NCBI RefSeq assembly: GCF_950023065.1
Contig: NC_088679.1
Coordinates: forward strand, 62,992,001-63,056,000
DNA: 64,000 nucleotides
Reading direction: 5' to 3'
DNA from: Planococcus citri
Lineage: Eukaryota; Arthropoda; Insecta; Hemiptera; Pseudococcidae
In this document: positions 37,761-49,779 of the stretch, in pieces
Numbering within the stretch: the first letter of the stretch is position 1
Layout: every line of letters begins with the position of its first letter
Program-made: the position numbers and the translations under genes
The notes under the pieces: generated by a model
The model's database searches: none
Seen by the model: only the letters and a program-made list of their open reading frames with translations
What the model was told of the DNA's origin: nothing

Positions 37761-38404
37761 AATTTTGTAGAGTGGATAATTTAGATTCAAATTGCCGAGT
37801 TTTTTGCACTTGATGTCGATGATTTTTTAAATAATTTCAAATAGATAGACCTGGATGAGGGATGACGAATGGTGCAAACTGCAGTCCTCAAAGTGTATTT
37901 GCAGGGAATTACATATTATGGAGGTGCTCAAAGTTTTGGAGAAAATTGGGATATTTTAAATTTCAAATTGTATATTATGAGGGATTATCTAAGCAACCAT
38001 GGGTGACGGGGGCAAAGGTTCTCCCACTTAGTGAGTAAAAATATACCAGCAAAGAGTTTGGCTGAGCACAGAGATCTCAGTTAATGTAAGACTGTGCTGT
38101 GAGTAAAGTGCCTGTGCTTGTTGCTGTTTCTTTCCCTGGTTGCAGAAGAGATACCTGCTCCATTGACGCTGTATTGACAATTCCAAATACTATACCAAAT
38201 TATTATACAAATATGTAAGTTATCTTACTGAGTACACTAATACATGAATACTTGTTTAGAATATGCCTTGCTTTAGTTGTTTGAATGATATCTTGGTGCA
38301 TTGCACATGCAATGTACCTAGATATGATTTTCATTGGGACAGTGATTGTGATTAGTACAGTGGTCGCTTGATACTCGCATTATACGACTTGTCAGTGAGT
38401 CAGG
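37761..38404. other. Mixed intronic DNA, nothing assigned
   Basis: Base composition is intermediate. GTGAGTAAA words occur near 38030 and 38100 without splice-acceptor context. No gene or repeat boundary can be supported. Confidence 0.35.
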
Positions 38405-38989
38405 ACCCTGTGGGGGACTCAGCCATTGACTTTTTAGATATGGACTGCTAGTGGTACATAAGCCAATGGTCTTGAACATAGTTCATCAGTTTGTTGAGCT
38501 TTGGCTTCTGCGCATGCTGGAATCTAAAAAATGGTGTCGTACCAGGGCGGCTATTACCAAAATATTTTTGCCTCCGCAATCGACGTAATCCAACGCAATG
38601 AATGTAAAAGATTGCGTCGTTTGCGTCGATAGAAAGCAACTGTGTTGAGCGTAATGTGCGTTATTTTAATATTTGAGTAAGAATAATGTTTATAAAAGCC
38701 CAATTAACAATTAAAATTTTGTTTTTTCAAGATAACGCCAATAATTTGCAACACTCATTGCGGCGATTGCGGAGGCAAAAATATTTTGGTAATAGCCGCC
38801 CAGGTGACGATTTTATACCTCCCGCACCTCCATGTAACTGTACCTAGGTGGTATAGCGTCACAACAGAGCTGGCGCATGGCATGCACAAATCGTAACCCT
38901 TGACTTACTATGTTCAAGATAATAGCCATATGTTAAGCTTATGGGCTGCTAGCAGTCCATATCTAAAAAGTCAATAGACTCAACAGGGT
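38405..38989. mobile_element. Palindromic element with a perfect 38-bp inner inverted repeat
   Basis: Outer inverted repeats start ACCCTGTG(G) at 38405 and end ACAGGGT at 38989 and share CATTGACTTTTTAGATATGG and ACTGCTAG, then ATAAGC and TCTTGAACATAG. Inside, 38545-38582 and 38764-38801 are exact inverted copies, beginning GGGCGGCTATTACCAAAATA. The whole is a 585-bp foldback with a centre near 38675 to 38695. No coding capacity and no clear target duplication. Confidence 0.8.
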
Positions 38990-39875
38990 ACCACTATGCA
39001 GTATGTGTGACGAGCCATACAGGCAACAAGCTGGTCCTCGTGGATAAATCTGGGTTTGGTGCCTAGGGTGTCTCTGTGACAATGCTGCTAGTTGGCTATT
39101 AAGGATCATTCTGTTATGCTGACACTGATGGGTGAACCATGGGTTCAATTGGTACTTGGGTCCAAAGCAACCCCACAGTTGTTAGTCATTGGTGAGATGG
39201 TGAGGCCGTGAGGCCTGAGACTGAGGTCTTTAAGGTGTTTATTGATTGAAGAGATTATTTACAAGTTATTTACAAATATATTTACGAGCCTTGCATGATC
39301 AATGAGTAGTACTTGTGTGTACTCAAAAGTGATTATTTTCATAACAGATTGCTTATCATCCATCCAGGTTCCAGCCAAGCCAGAATGCTGGACCTGACAA
39401 CCTCAATTGATTGACATATTATTGATTTAGATAATTTGCATATTCACTTACATTATAATGTTTTACTTTACCCGACAGATACCTATGTTCTCTAATTAAT
39501 AAATGGTTGTTAAAGTATAATGGCTTTTCCTGACGTATTTTTGAACTAGTTTTCCAGTACCTACTCTTTTACAAAAGTTTGGAAAAATTCGCCTCAAAAG
39601 TACCTACAACTTTTTGCACTGAGCGAGTATTATCCCCGAAAACCAATAGTTTTCAATCACAATAAAATTATGCACAATCACACTGAGGTGTCCATTTATG
39701 ACATCAGTAATGGAAAATGTTATTTTTCAGGCTCCAAATTTTTCAAAAAACGTTTTCAAATATCAAAAAATACATTTTTCTTTGTTGGTACTGAAAGTTG
39801 TAATAAAAACACGGCGGCAATGATAACAGTAACACTGCCCACTGCCCAGATTAAAGGTTGCCCGGAGTTTTAGTT
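38990..39875. other. Intermediate-GC DNA, possibly old retroelement sequence
   Basis: The stretch to about 39500 is less AT-rich than its surroundings. On the reverse strand it has a TGTCAG start, an AATAAA and a CTAACA end (39399 to 39180), features an LTR could have. No target duplication or primer site supports this. The rest is unassigned. Confidence 0.3.
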
Positions 39876-40114
39876 ACCAATTTGTATAATTTTTGAGAAT
39901 TTTAGTACCTACTTTTTTTTTGTAAAATTTTGGACTTGAAAACACATTTCTTCTTACTTATATCGAAAAAGGCTCCAAAAATGGGCTCGTAGCTCGAGCG
40001 TATAGGCAAATAAATTTTCAAGTGTGTCTAAAAATTTATTACCAAAATATTTTTGAAAAATCGAAAAGAAAACGTAATTTTTGTGATTTTTTACCAAATG
40101 GAAAACATGCATGC
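39876..40114. mobile_element. Dispersed repeat Y, copy 2 (uninterrupted)
   Basis: Closely matches 28658-28870, with an extra GGGCTCGTAGCTCGAGCG-like insertion near 39983. After ATGCATG it continues into AAATTACGTGATACGAAAAC, which in copy 1 is displaced to about 31188. Confidence 0.85.
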
Positions 40115-40149
40115 AAAAAATTACGTGATACGAAAACAATGATAACTTC

Positions 40150-40570
40150 GAACATACCTAACGATTTTTGGGGTTGGATTAATAGATTATCAATCATGAT
40201 CGATTTTTGATCCAGAAGTCAACATTTTAAAGGATGAAATTGTTTTTCTTTCTTTGTACAGAAATCACGATTTTTCGATTTCGATTAATCGATTTTCGAT
40301 TGTGATTAATTTTTGATCCAGAAGTTCATTTTTGAGGATAATTTTTTTTTCGTTGCCCATGATCGATTGCGTGGTACCTATTGAATGTTGCAATTGAATC
40401 GATTTTTGGAGTTGATTAATCGATGTTTGATCATGATTGATTTTTTATCCGGAAGTAAATTTTTAAGAATAAAATTGGTTTTTTTTTCTTTGCTCATGAT
40501 CAATTACTAATATGTGGGATTGAAAGTTGCAATTTAATCAATTTTTGGAGTTCGAGTCTATTTTTAAGGT
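40150..40570. repeat. Degenerate ATCGAT-rich tandem repeat, about 105-135 bp units
   Basis: Three units share TGATCGATTTTTGATCCAGAAGT-type cores (near 40205, 40310 and 40445), then TTTTTAAGGAT-like sequence, a T run and CTTTG(C/T)(C/A)CATGATC. Units are about 105 and 134 bp. Confidence 0.6.
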
Positions 40571-41100
40571 AAAGTTGATTTTTCAATTTCCAGCATGATT
40601 TTATTATAATATTAAAAATTTCGAATAAATCGTCTTTTTGCGTGTGCTTGATTTATCGATTTCTGATCTGTTGGTTTTGAGATGTCTGATTGCTGTTCTA
40701 ACTCTGATCATCTTTGAAACGATCACTCAATCGATTTAAGTGATATTTTCTGTACAAATTTTCATGACTTTCCAACTGGTTTTTTTTTTTTGTAACACTG
40801 TAAAACTTAAGGAGTTGGGAATGAAACCAATTTTGTAGCATTAGTAATTTTTCATGAACTTATTTTCTAAAAATCGATTTTTGAATTTCGGCTATTCGAA
40901 GATTGATTTGATCCTTTTTTCATCGGGATTCCTTGATTGCGAAGAACATTTCTTCTTTTTTCATTTCGGGGTTCATAGCTTCCTCAAATTTCCTACTTTT
41001 AGCCGAAAATTCGGAAACAGAATTTCATTATGATTTAGGAGGGGGAGGGGGTGGAGTGCGATTGACCAAAGAAATGTGGACTCTAATCTCTACAATAGTA
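40571..41100. other. AT-rich intronic DNA, nothing assigned
   Basis: Scattered ATCGATTT words continue the theme of the preceding array. No gene or boundary is visible. Confidence 0.35.
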
Positions 41101-43200
41101 TAGGAAAGTCATTAAACTTTTTTCTTAGAATTCACCTGTCTTCTTCAAATTTAACTAGCATGCGACACAATCATCTTCCATTTTTGTTTTACGGTGCACC
41201 GTTAACATGAGAATTTCGCGATTTGATATTCTGCATTCATCGTGTAAGCGGACCCCCCAGTACATGGGAAAAGGGTTCGCAATGATGTAAAAATAATTAC
41301 ACGATAGTTTAGGAAACAATGATTCGTGTGTCGAGGTTGTTGACGTACATAGGTACACATAGCAGGGCTAGGGGTTTACCAAGATGGTATTAGGTTTGCG
41401 GCGTCGCGTACTCTTCAATTAGATTATAAGAAGATGATGCGGGGGGGACGACGCAGCAGCGGCGTTAATACCACAGAGTATTCGAATTGGAAAAAATTTT
41501 TACGAGCTCGAATGTGATCATAACATGACGAGGTAAAGAGAAGTGTGTTAGATTAAACGACCGGTTCGTATAGGTCATTTTTAGCTGGGCCAACTTAAAG
41601 GTAGGTACTAGGTACACATATCGTAGAATACTATATAGGACCAAATGCCTTCGGCCTGTTATCTCGCGCGTATGTGTCTGTATTTGTAATTCTAAGAACA
41701 TCTTCGGCCTTGTTTACCAAATTTACTCGAAGCGTCTTCCAGTCGAAATTGCTCCCTCGTATAAGTTTAACTTTAAACGTTATAGCGAGTATAGTAGCTT
41801 TGATTTGTGTCATGTGAATATCTCTCGTCGTAACATTGTGGGCGATTTTCGAGCTCGTACGACGTGGTCGTTCGTCGTCGTGCAAAAGGCAACCGCAGCT
41901 TTCTTTAATCGTGCGTATTGAATTTGCCCGACGAAAAATATACGTAAACGTATACTCGACTCGGCTCGGTCGAGTTATTTAAAATATGGATAGAATGTTA
42001 AACGTCAGGACCCGAAGATATTTTAATGACGTTGAACCGCCGCCGATCCACACGTAATACGTACACACAAACAAGGAACATGCAAATATCAAATTCATAC
42101 TACCAAAAGCCAACCTCAGCATTCGCCAGTTTTCCTACACTTTTTCTTTTTTCTTTGTATACGTGTAACGGAATACCCGGCCATTAAACAGAAACACTCG
42201 TTAAAATATCTGTTACGTTTAAATCTCGAAGAAAAAAAAATCATCGCGTAATACACGAGAAAATAAGATGAACAAGACACGAGTCTTTCTATTTAAAAGT
42301 GTTTTCAATTCAAAATATTTAAAGGATATACGTACACAGCGTCGAATAAAAAAGCGTTAAGAAATTTACCATCTTCCAAACGATAATATTTTTCTCTTTT
42401 TCCTTCCCTTTTATTTTTTATTCACTCGACGGGGTAAGCAGAGAAACACCATTAACCCTACCAAAAAAGTTTTTTTTTTCTGTAAAAAAATGTTGATTTG
42501 GAGCGCGAGCGTTAAAGGAGAAAAAAATCAGAAGTTATTTCCATCGGGTATTTCATTGTGGTTGACTTGTTAAATCTGTCTGCAGATTTTTTTCCTTTTA
42601 TTTCGAAAATCACATTTTCTTGTATAGCGAAAATATCGTACCGAAATGAAAACTATTCGACGGAGCGGCGATATGTTGCAGATTTTGGCCAACTTTACTC
42701 CCAGATATAATTTTTCTTGCCCGGGAGTGTTTTTTGATTTAATTATCATTTGACGAAGTGTCGTTAAAAGGTATATTTTGATTCGACTTTTACGCTCCAG
42801 GGAGTCTGTATGACTGATGGGTATCTCTTGATTGGATTCTTTTTCTTTTCCAGTTTCTCTCCCCGGTGTGCCTCACCTTACCTTGGGGGTTCTATTCATT
42901 TGGAAAGTTTTTACGTTCGTTACACTTTTCACTGTCGAAGAAAAATGTATTAGCGGAGTTTTCGATACAACAAATCGACGATAAGGTATGTCAGTGTCGA
43001 GTTACGTGATATCGATGGAGTTTCTGTGTCAGTTGACGGTAAAAAGGGTGGTTTTTTGGATGCAATTTGTACATAGGATGGTGGCAATGGCGAGAGGCGA
43101 TGTACGAAATGAATTTTTCACAAAGAAAAAGACGTGTCGAAGAATTTACAGATTTCAACGTCGGTGTGAGGCAAATTTGTGAAAATTTAAGATTGAAGAC
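41100..43200. other. CpG-containing, repeat-poor block 9
   Basis: Frequent CpG with a GGGGGGGACGACGCAGCAGCGG-like patch near 41440. No transposon recognised. Short open frames lack domains. Possible regulatory DNA by inference. Confidence 0.4.
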
Positions 43201-43476
43201 AGTTAGCTTAAAAGACTCATTAGCGTGACGCCTTCTTCAGAAATTGTTCAATTTTTGAAAATTAAAAAAATAGATCCGGCACTGATACCTAATGTTTTTT
43301 TCCAAAATCACATAATTTATGCCTTTTATTCACAACCCTCAGTTATGAGATTTTTTCAAGTGCAAAGTTTTCAATGAGCTCAAAATTGGGAACTTGGAGT
43401 TTCCGATAAATTTCGAAATTCTTCATCATGTATCAAAATTATGATAAAACGTTAAACGATCCAAATAATGGAAAAA

Positions 43477-43568
43477 ACTTACTCATTTCTGATTGGTAGA
43501 TAGGTATCTAATTTAAACGACGAAAATTCGTACTCACCTGCAACAAAAAAAATACAATAGTAAATTAG
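43477..43568 (-). other. Recursive splice site C (zero-length exon) with RS-exon
   Basis: On the minus strand a CTAAT branch motif (43568-43564, branch A at 43565) precedes a run of T and TTGTTGCAG ending at 43538. GTGAGTAC follows at once from 43537. A second 5' splice site, GTAAGT, starts at 43482 and gives a 55-nt recursive-splicing exon. The branch context resembles site A, as expected for a shared splice signal. Sites C and B are 26.5 kb apart, the longest gap between neighbouring sites in the window. Confidence 0.82.
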
Positions 43569-43898
43569 TTGACTTTACTCAATAATTTCATAATAATAAT
43601 TATTCAACTCATCAATTATCACTACAAAGGATCTTCTCAAGCCAATCCTGGGAATCTGACACATTGAATCCTGGTTACGAAAATAAAAGTATGGTATAAC
43701 TCTCCAGAATGTATACCACATTCAAAAGGCCAAATTCTGAACTTCGTTACTACATACCAGTTCCCACTTTCCATCCCCTTTTATTAAAAATTGATATCTA
43801 CTTACTACTAAACATAAAATGCCATAGAAAAGTATTTAAAAAGGCTCATTCCATGTCAACTCAACCAAAAAACTGCGATTTTGAAAGTCACATCTTTT

Positions 43899-45279
43899 GA
43901 TTTCACAATTTTTTTTTTTTTACAATGTATACCGACCCAATAATGTAAGCAACCCGGAATCAGTTCAGTTCTAGTCCCGTCGGGGGGGGGGCCTCAATTA
44001 CATTCACATTGTCTCGAGGTACTCAACTTCAGCAGCGCATGCCTCCAAAGCTATGATACTTTGATCAAAACTGATTTCACAGTTTGAAAGGACATTGCAT
44101 TTTGAACTTTTCAAGTATCTTGACATTTTCAAAAGTTGAAAGTTGAACTTTGAATTTGAAAGTTCAAGTTTCAAAATGACTCTGTAAGTGGGAGCTACCA
44201 TTTAAAATTCTAAAAGAATTTTCGTACATGTACTTTTTGATGTATTTTCAAAATATTCCGTTTTCGAGATGGGATATTTTAATGGAGAAGGAGCACCCTC
44301 CCCTCCAAATTTGGGCAAAACTTTCAAAAAAAATCTGGGGCATGCGATATATCGAATTGTATGTTTTTGGTGATGCTGAACACGAATATGAAGTCAGATT
44401 TTTGATTGGACCCTATCCACTGCCTCCAGCACTTCCCCAAAGGAGGTAAACTTCAAAAAAATGGTTTCTTACATGTGACACATGAAATAGTAGTATGTTT
44501 TCGATATCGCTGAACACGAATAATAGCCTTAGGTTTTCAAATTGACCTCACCCATGGTCCCCAGAACCTCCCGAAATAGGTAAAAGTCCAACAAATACGT
44601 AATGATTTCCATATATGGGGTCCAATCGAAAATTTTACGTCATATTCGTGTTCAGCGTCACCAAAAACATACCATATTTCACGTGTCGCACGAACAAAAC
44701 ACTTTTTTGAACTTTTACCCTATTTAGGGAGGTGCAGGGGGTCATGGATGGAGTCCAATCAAAAATCTGACGTCATATTCGTGATCAGCGTTACCAAAAA
44801 CATACAATTCGATATATCACTTGCCCCAGATTTTTTTTTGTAAGTTTTATCCAAATTTGGAGGAAGTGGGACTCCCCTTCCATTAAAAGATCCCATATCA
44901 AAAATTGAATATTTCAACAAAAAAAAACATCAGAAGGTACATCTGTGGAAATTTTTTCAGAATTTTAAATGGTAGCTCCCACTTTCAGCGCCATTTTAAA
45001 ATTTGAACTTTTAATTTGAAAATTCAACTTTCAACTTTTGAAAATTTCAAAATACTTGAAAAGTTCAAAATGCAATGCCCTTTTGAACTGTGAAATCAGT
45101 TTTGACCAAAGTATCATAGCTTTGGAGTCATGCGCTGCTGAAGTTGAGTACCTCGAGACAACGTGAAAATAATTGAAGCCCCCCACCCGCCCCTGAGGGG
45201 GGCTAGGACCAAATGATTCCGGGTTTCTTATTTATTGGGTGGGTAGACATTGTAAAAAAAAAAATAAATGAGTGAAATC
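43899..45279. mobile_element. Second-type foldback element, 1381 bp
   Basis: Ends are inverted: GATTTCAC, a T run, ACAATGT and AACCCGGAATCA on the left, matched in reverse by TGATTCCGGGTTTC, GACATTGT, an A run and GTGAAATC on the right. Arms continue inward with AAGTTGAGTACCTCGAGACA, ACTGTGAAATCAGTTTTGA and GTGGGAGCTACCATTTAAA. Inner parts repeat GCTGAACACGAATATGA with CATATTCGTGTTCAGCG. The centre lies near 44590. No coding capacity. It starts about 330 bp from recursive splice site C. Confidence 0.85.
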
Positions 45280-45539
45280 GAAGTAGGTACACGACTCAAA
45301 AACGTTGGTCGAATAGAGATGTTATGACCCAAAAATGAAACTGACTTGAAAAAATGTCTTCTCTCTAGAAACAAAAAACTTTTTAAAATAAAAAATCTCT
45401 CATTTTCATGTTTTTTGAGCAAATTCCTATACCAACTTTTTCCTCCACTTCCCCAACTAATGCAAAAAAAAAACTCAATTTGGGCACGAGCCAAAAAAAT
45501 CATCTAAGACGAAATTTATTCCTATTTTAAACTCTACCC

Positions 45540-47270
45540 TGTCCCATTATTTTTCACTTCAAGGCCATTTCCCATCAATAATAACTTTCAGCTCTTCGAT
45601 TAATAATATCCGATTACATCGATATATCTCGATACTTGAAATCCACCCTTTCAGCACCTATAATCTAATATAAGATGTAGAGAGATACTCCTAACCCTTG
45701 GTAATACAGGACGATTAAAATACGAGCACGACTACGCTAAGGGTACGACGAGAGCGAATTTCAACCACATCGTTTATTGCGGAGAAGCCCCAAACCCCAA
45801 CCTACGTAACACATACGTATTACGTATAATAGGAAAACATACACCGGATTTTAATAAAATCAGGATTTGAGAGCACGCGTCGCGTTGCGTTACTTATACT
45901 TACAGATTGGAAAAAAAATATGAAAAATACAGTCGTCGAGGAAACCTTATACGAGACTTACAATAAAAAAAACCCACCCTCATCTATATACCGTCGACGC
46001 GACGGGTATTCCAGGAAAAAAATCCCTTCGCGAGTCGTGACCTCTGCCGAGCATTTTTATTCGCAGTATCTGCGGATCAATTCGATGAGATTATAAACTT
46101 TGCGACAATAACGAATGAAAAAAAAAAGTACAAAAAACAATACAACGACGACGTTCTAATCCGTATACCAAAGATAAACACCGAATCTTGGTGGATTTAC
46201 TTAGCTCGATTCGCAATCACGAAATAATTACCGTTTATTTAACACCGCCATGCCAATGCCAATGCGTAACGTTAAATCCAGTTCCGCTTTTGGTCGATAA
46301 TCGAATATCGTTGCTTTTTTTCTGCTCGCTCTCTCCTTCTGCAGTATCGGATTTTGTTGACCGGATAAACGCGTCGAGAGTCTTGGTGCATTTCCGAATT
46401 CTATCGCTTTCGTTAAAATACTTTCGTCGCCGCGACGACCACTACGACGATCAGAGAGCGTCGCGATAGATTGGCTAGATTCATTTAGACATTATACCGA
46501 GGGTCGTTGACGTGTTTCAATTAACTTCTTCGATAGCCATTGTGCCACGTAAAGTATAAGTGCCCTTTATTCGCTCGTACTTGGCAAAACACTCTGCCAC
46601 TTGATAAACGTGAATAAATAATTTGCTTTTGAGCGGCCAGCACTTGCTGCGCCACCGCATACCCATTACATTCTTCAAAGGTTCGTCTATTATTATTGTC
46701 GAAAATCGTCGTTTCGACTCTTTTATATACGAACAGACATGAGACAATGCCAATATGAAGTCGATCGCGTCGTCTGGCATTTGCAAAAATAAATGTACCT
46801 TACCTAAGGGCTAAGAATGATTTTATTTTATTTTTAAAGAGAAAAAGATGAACTGAGATTTTGAGAAAGGGAATTAAATTTGATACAGTTTCTCGTAACC
46901 GACCTCGGTTTATACAGAGAGAGAATCTATTGCCTACGTAACACCTTAATGAAAACTGCTGTCTCGTATATATACACGAAAACACATAGCAACGCAGGAA
47001 ACTTAGCGATTGATAATGAACTACTTTGCTGTAATACGAATTGCATTCACGTATCACCGAAATAATTAACCAGACGTTGTTACGTACACAAAGAACATCC
47101 TGCCCGTTTAACTAGTTATATGTTCTGCGTGTATTTGAACACGAAATTTATCGCGACGACGACGATAAAACAAAAACACACTTCCAAAATCTCGACACTT
47201 TCTTGACTCTTATGTTCGAAAGATATTTGGTATGAATATTTACTTTAAAAAGTAATTACATCACTTTATT
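45540..47270. other. CpG-containing, repeat-poor block 10
   Basis: Frequent CpG, no transposon recognised. An 89-codon open frame at 46517-46786 lies in the sense of the inferred transcript. Possible regulatory DNA by inference. Confidence 0.4.
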
Positions 47271-47569
47271 CGCAACCCCCCCCCCCCACCGAAGAAATAT
47301 GAGAGGAGGGAAAATAATGAACCAATAATCCAGATCCCAGTTCGATAGTGTAAAATTGGTTAAATTAGTATAAGATAAAAATGGCTCCAAAAGATGTCTA
47401 TTTAATGGAAAATTTTCAAAATTTATTTCAATTTCGGAAAAGAGAAGGAATCATGCTTTTCGAGCATTTCCAATTTTCCAAGGAAAACTAGAACGAGTAA
47501 AAAATCAAAATTCGAAAAAGAAGCGAATGTTAAGAAGAAGATTTCAAAGCTTCATCGAAAAAAAATTTA

Positions 47570-48119
47570 AAAATTTTGGAAAAATTAGGAAAAAACAGAA
47601 CTTTTTTGCATTTTTGACAACATGATCAGAATTTGGCCAAAAATCTGAACATTTCAACAACTTTCAGCAAACAACTAACTACGATTTTTTTTGAAAATTT
47701 GACGTAAATTTTTTTTAGATTTTGGCAGAATAAAATAATATTTTTGCAATTTTGGCACAACACAAAATGTTTTTGAAACTTTGACAATTTTTGAAAATCT
47801 CATCATGCAATAAACGAAATTTTTTTGTAATTTCGAGCAATTCGTCTATGGCAGAAAAGAAGAACATTTTTTTACTTTTTGCCAAAAATTGAAACTTTTT
47901 TGCAATTTTGGCAAAAACCAACATTTTTTTTCAAAATTTTGGCACAAAATATATTTTTTATTGGTTTTCCTGAAAAACAGAACTTCTTTGAAATTTTGGC
48001 AAATCAACTATTTTTTGGCAATATTGTCTGGATCTTAGCACTTTTTGGCAATTAGCCAAAAAGAAGAACTTGATTTAACAATTTTGCCAAAAAGCTGAAC
48101 TTTTTAGAAATTTTGGTAA
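47570..48119. repeat. GCAATTTTGGCAAAAA array, left part
   Basis: Units of about 30-35 bp alternate AGAACTTTTTTGCAATTTTG with GCAAAAA. The array resumes at 49156, so the element in between inserted into it. Confidence 0.65.
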
Positions 48120-49150
48120 CATGGGTGTCCACTCATTTCTGGAAATGATTTTCCCTGACTTTTCCAGGTTTTCCAGACCAATTTTTCCATTTTTCCAGAC
48201 CATTTTTTAAAAATCTTCTATGCTTACTCCACACTTTAATTAAAGAGGATGGTGGGGGGGGGGGGGTTAAATTCATTTCATAAGCTTTTCTTCGAACTGG
48301 ATACGTCTTTGGATACAAAAAACAGCTGAACTTCGATTATTAACTTTTTAAATTAAAAATAAATAAATAAATAAATAAAACATGCATCAATTTTGGCCAA
48401 TTGAGACTTATGAACATTTTTCTTCTGTTTTTTGGATTTTTGGAGGCCTGAAAATGTGAAATTGTTTTCAATGAGAAACAAGTTGGCCCGAGCGAAGCGA
48501 GGGCTAGAACTTTTGGAAATTTTAATTTCGAGATGCCTAAAAACGAGGTTTTTTAAATGCAAAGAGTTTATTTTTTGGTTTCTTAAATTTTAATATTGGG
48601 ATGATGTTTTTTTGAAAGAAAGTTACTTTTGAAAAAGAAAAGAGAACAGGCTCGAGCGAAAGCTTCTGAAAATTTGCATTTCGAGAGGCAAAAAAACGAG
48701 GTTTTTTCATGTGAGGACAAGTAGTTTTTTTTGGCATTTAATATTTTAGAATTTGAATGATATTTTTTTCGAAGGAAGTTGATTTTAACAAAGAAAACAG
48801 AACAGGCCCAAGCGAGGACGAAAGCTCTTGAAAATTTGTATTTCGAGATGCATAAAAACGATGTTTTTTTGAGGAGTTCATTTTTTGGTTTTAAGACTTG
48901 ATTTTTACTACCAAAAAATGTTCATCTTGCTGTGAAAAAGAAAAAGCTTTTGAAAATTTGTCTTTCGAGAAGTAAAAAATAATGTTTTTCTTTCATCACA
49001 AGTCCTTATCCAAAATTTGCAATTGATCGTTTTTTCAAAATTCCAGGGATTTTGGGTGGAAATTACGAAATTCCCTGACTTTTCTCTGACTTTTCCAGAC
49101 CGACCAAATTCCCTGACTTTTCCAGGTTTTCCAGGCTTGTGGGCACCCTG
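48120..49150. mobile_element. CAGGGTG-ended element inserted in a minisatellite
   Basis: Left end CATGGGTGTCCAC, right end in reverse CAGGGTGCCCAC. Each is followed by CCCTGACTTTTCCAGG and TTTTCCAGACC in inverted orientation. GGTAA precedes the left end (48115-48119) and follows the right end (49151-49155), a possible 5-bp duplication. The middle holds three or four tandem units with the AGCGAAGCGAGG core. The CAGGGTG start recalls hAT ends, but the duplication is not 8 bp. No transposase is visible. Confidence 0.7.
48485..48905. repeat. Tandem units with the GCCCGAGCGAAGCGAGGGC core
   Basis: Cores occur at about 48485, 48649 and 48804, roughly 160 bp apart. Each is followed by AAAATTTG(C/T)ATTTCGAGA and AAAAACGAGGTTTTTT. 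A fainter unit lies near 48950. The same cores occur singly elsewhere in the window, always in plus orientation. Confidence 0.7.
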
Positions 49151-49155
49151 GGTAA

Positions 49156-49765
49156 GAAGGGCAGTACTTATTTAAAATATTGGCCAAAGTGGGACTTTTT
49201 TTTGAATTTTGCAATTTTGGAAAAAAAAAACAACAAAAAGTTTTTAATACTTTCTGGTAATTTTTGTATGTAGAAAAACAAGAATTTTTCACCGAAGTCA
49301 AAAAGCATAAATTTTTTGCAATTCTCAGACTTTTTTGAAGTTTTGGAAGAAAAGCATCACGTTTTTGAAATTTTGGCCACGAAGCATAATTTTTTTGCAA
49401 TTTTTGAAGTTTTTAACAAAAAGTGCAGAACTTTTTTACAATACGAGTATTTACCAAAATTGGTGGAATTTTTTTTGCCAATTTCTTCAAAAATATGACT
49501 TTTTGCATTTTTGACATGAAACTGAAACATCATCATTTTTTTTCAATAGTCAAAAAAAAAACATTATCAGCTACTTGGGCAAAGATAAAGAAGTGCTTTC
49601 TAAAAATTTCGACATAAACAAGACTTCTTGAGAATTTCGAGAAAAAAGTCAGACTTTTTTTGTGAATTCGTCAAAAAAGCAGGACCTGTTTGCAATTTTG
49701 TCAAAAAAATGAATGTATTTGCAATTTTGGTGAAAAAAATCCTTTTTGAGCCATTGTAAGCATAT
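49156..49765. repeat. GCAATTTTGGCAAAAA array, right part
   Basis: Continues the unit type of 47570-48119, with AGACTTTTTTTGTGAATTCG and TTGCAATTTTGTCAAAAAA variants. Confidence 0.65.
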
Positions 49766-49779
49766 TTACTAATGTTCAG

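Noticed and set aside
39180..39399. Possible solo LTR on the reverse strand (TGTCAG start, CTAACA end)
   Set aside because: The 5-bp flanks (ACAGT and ACCTC) differ, no convincing primer-binding site follows, and no second copy is in the window.
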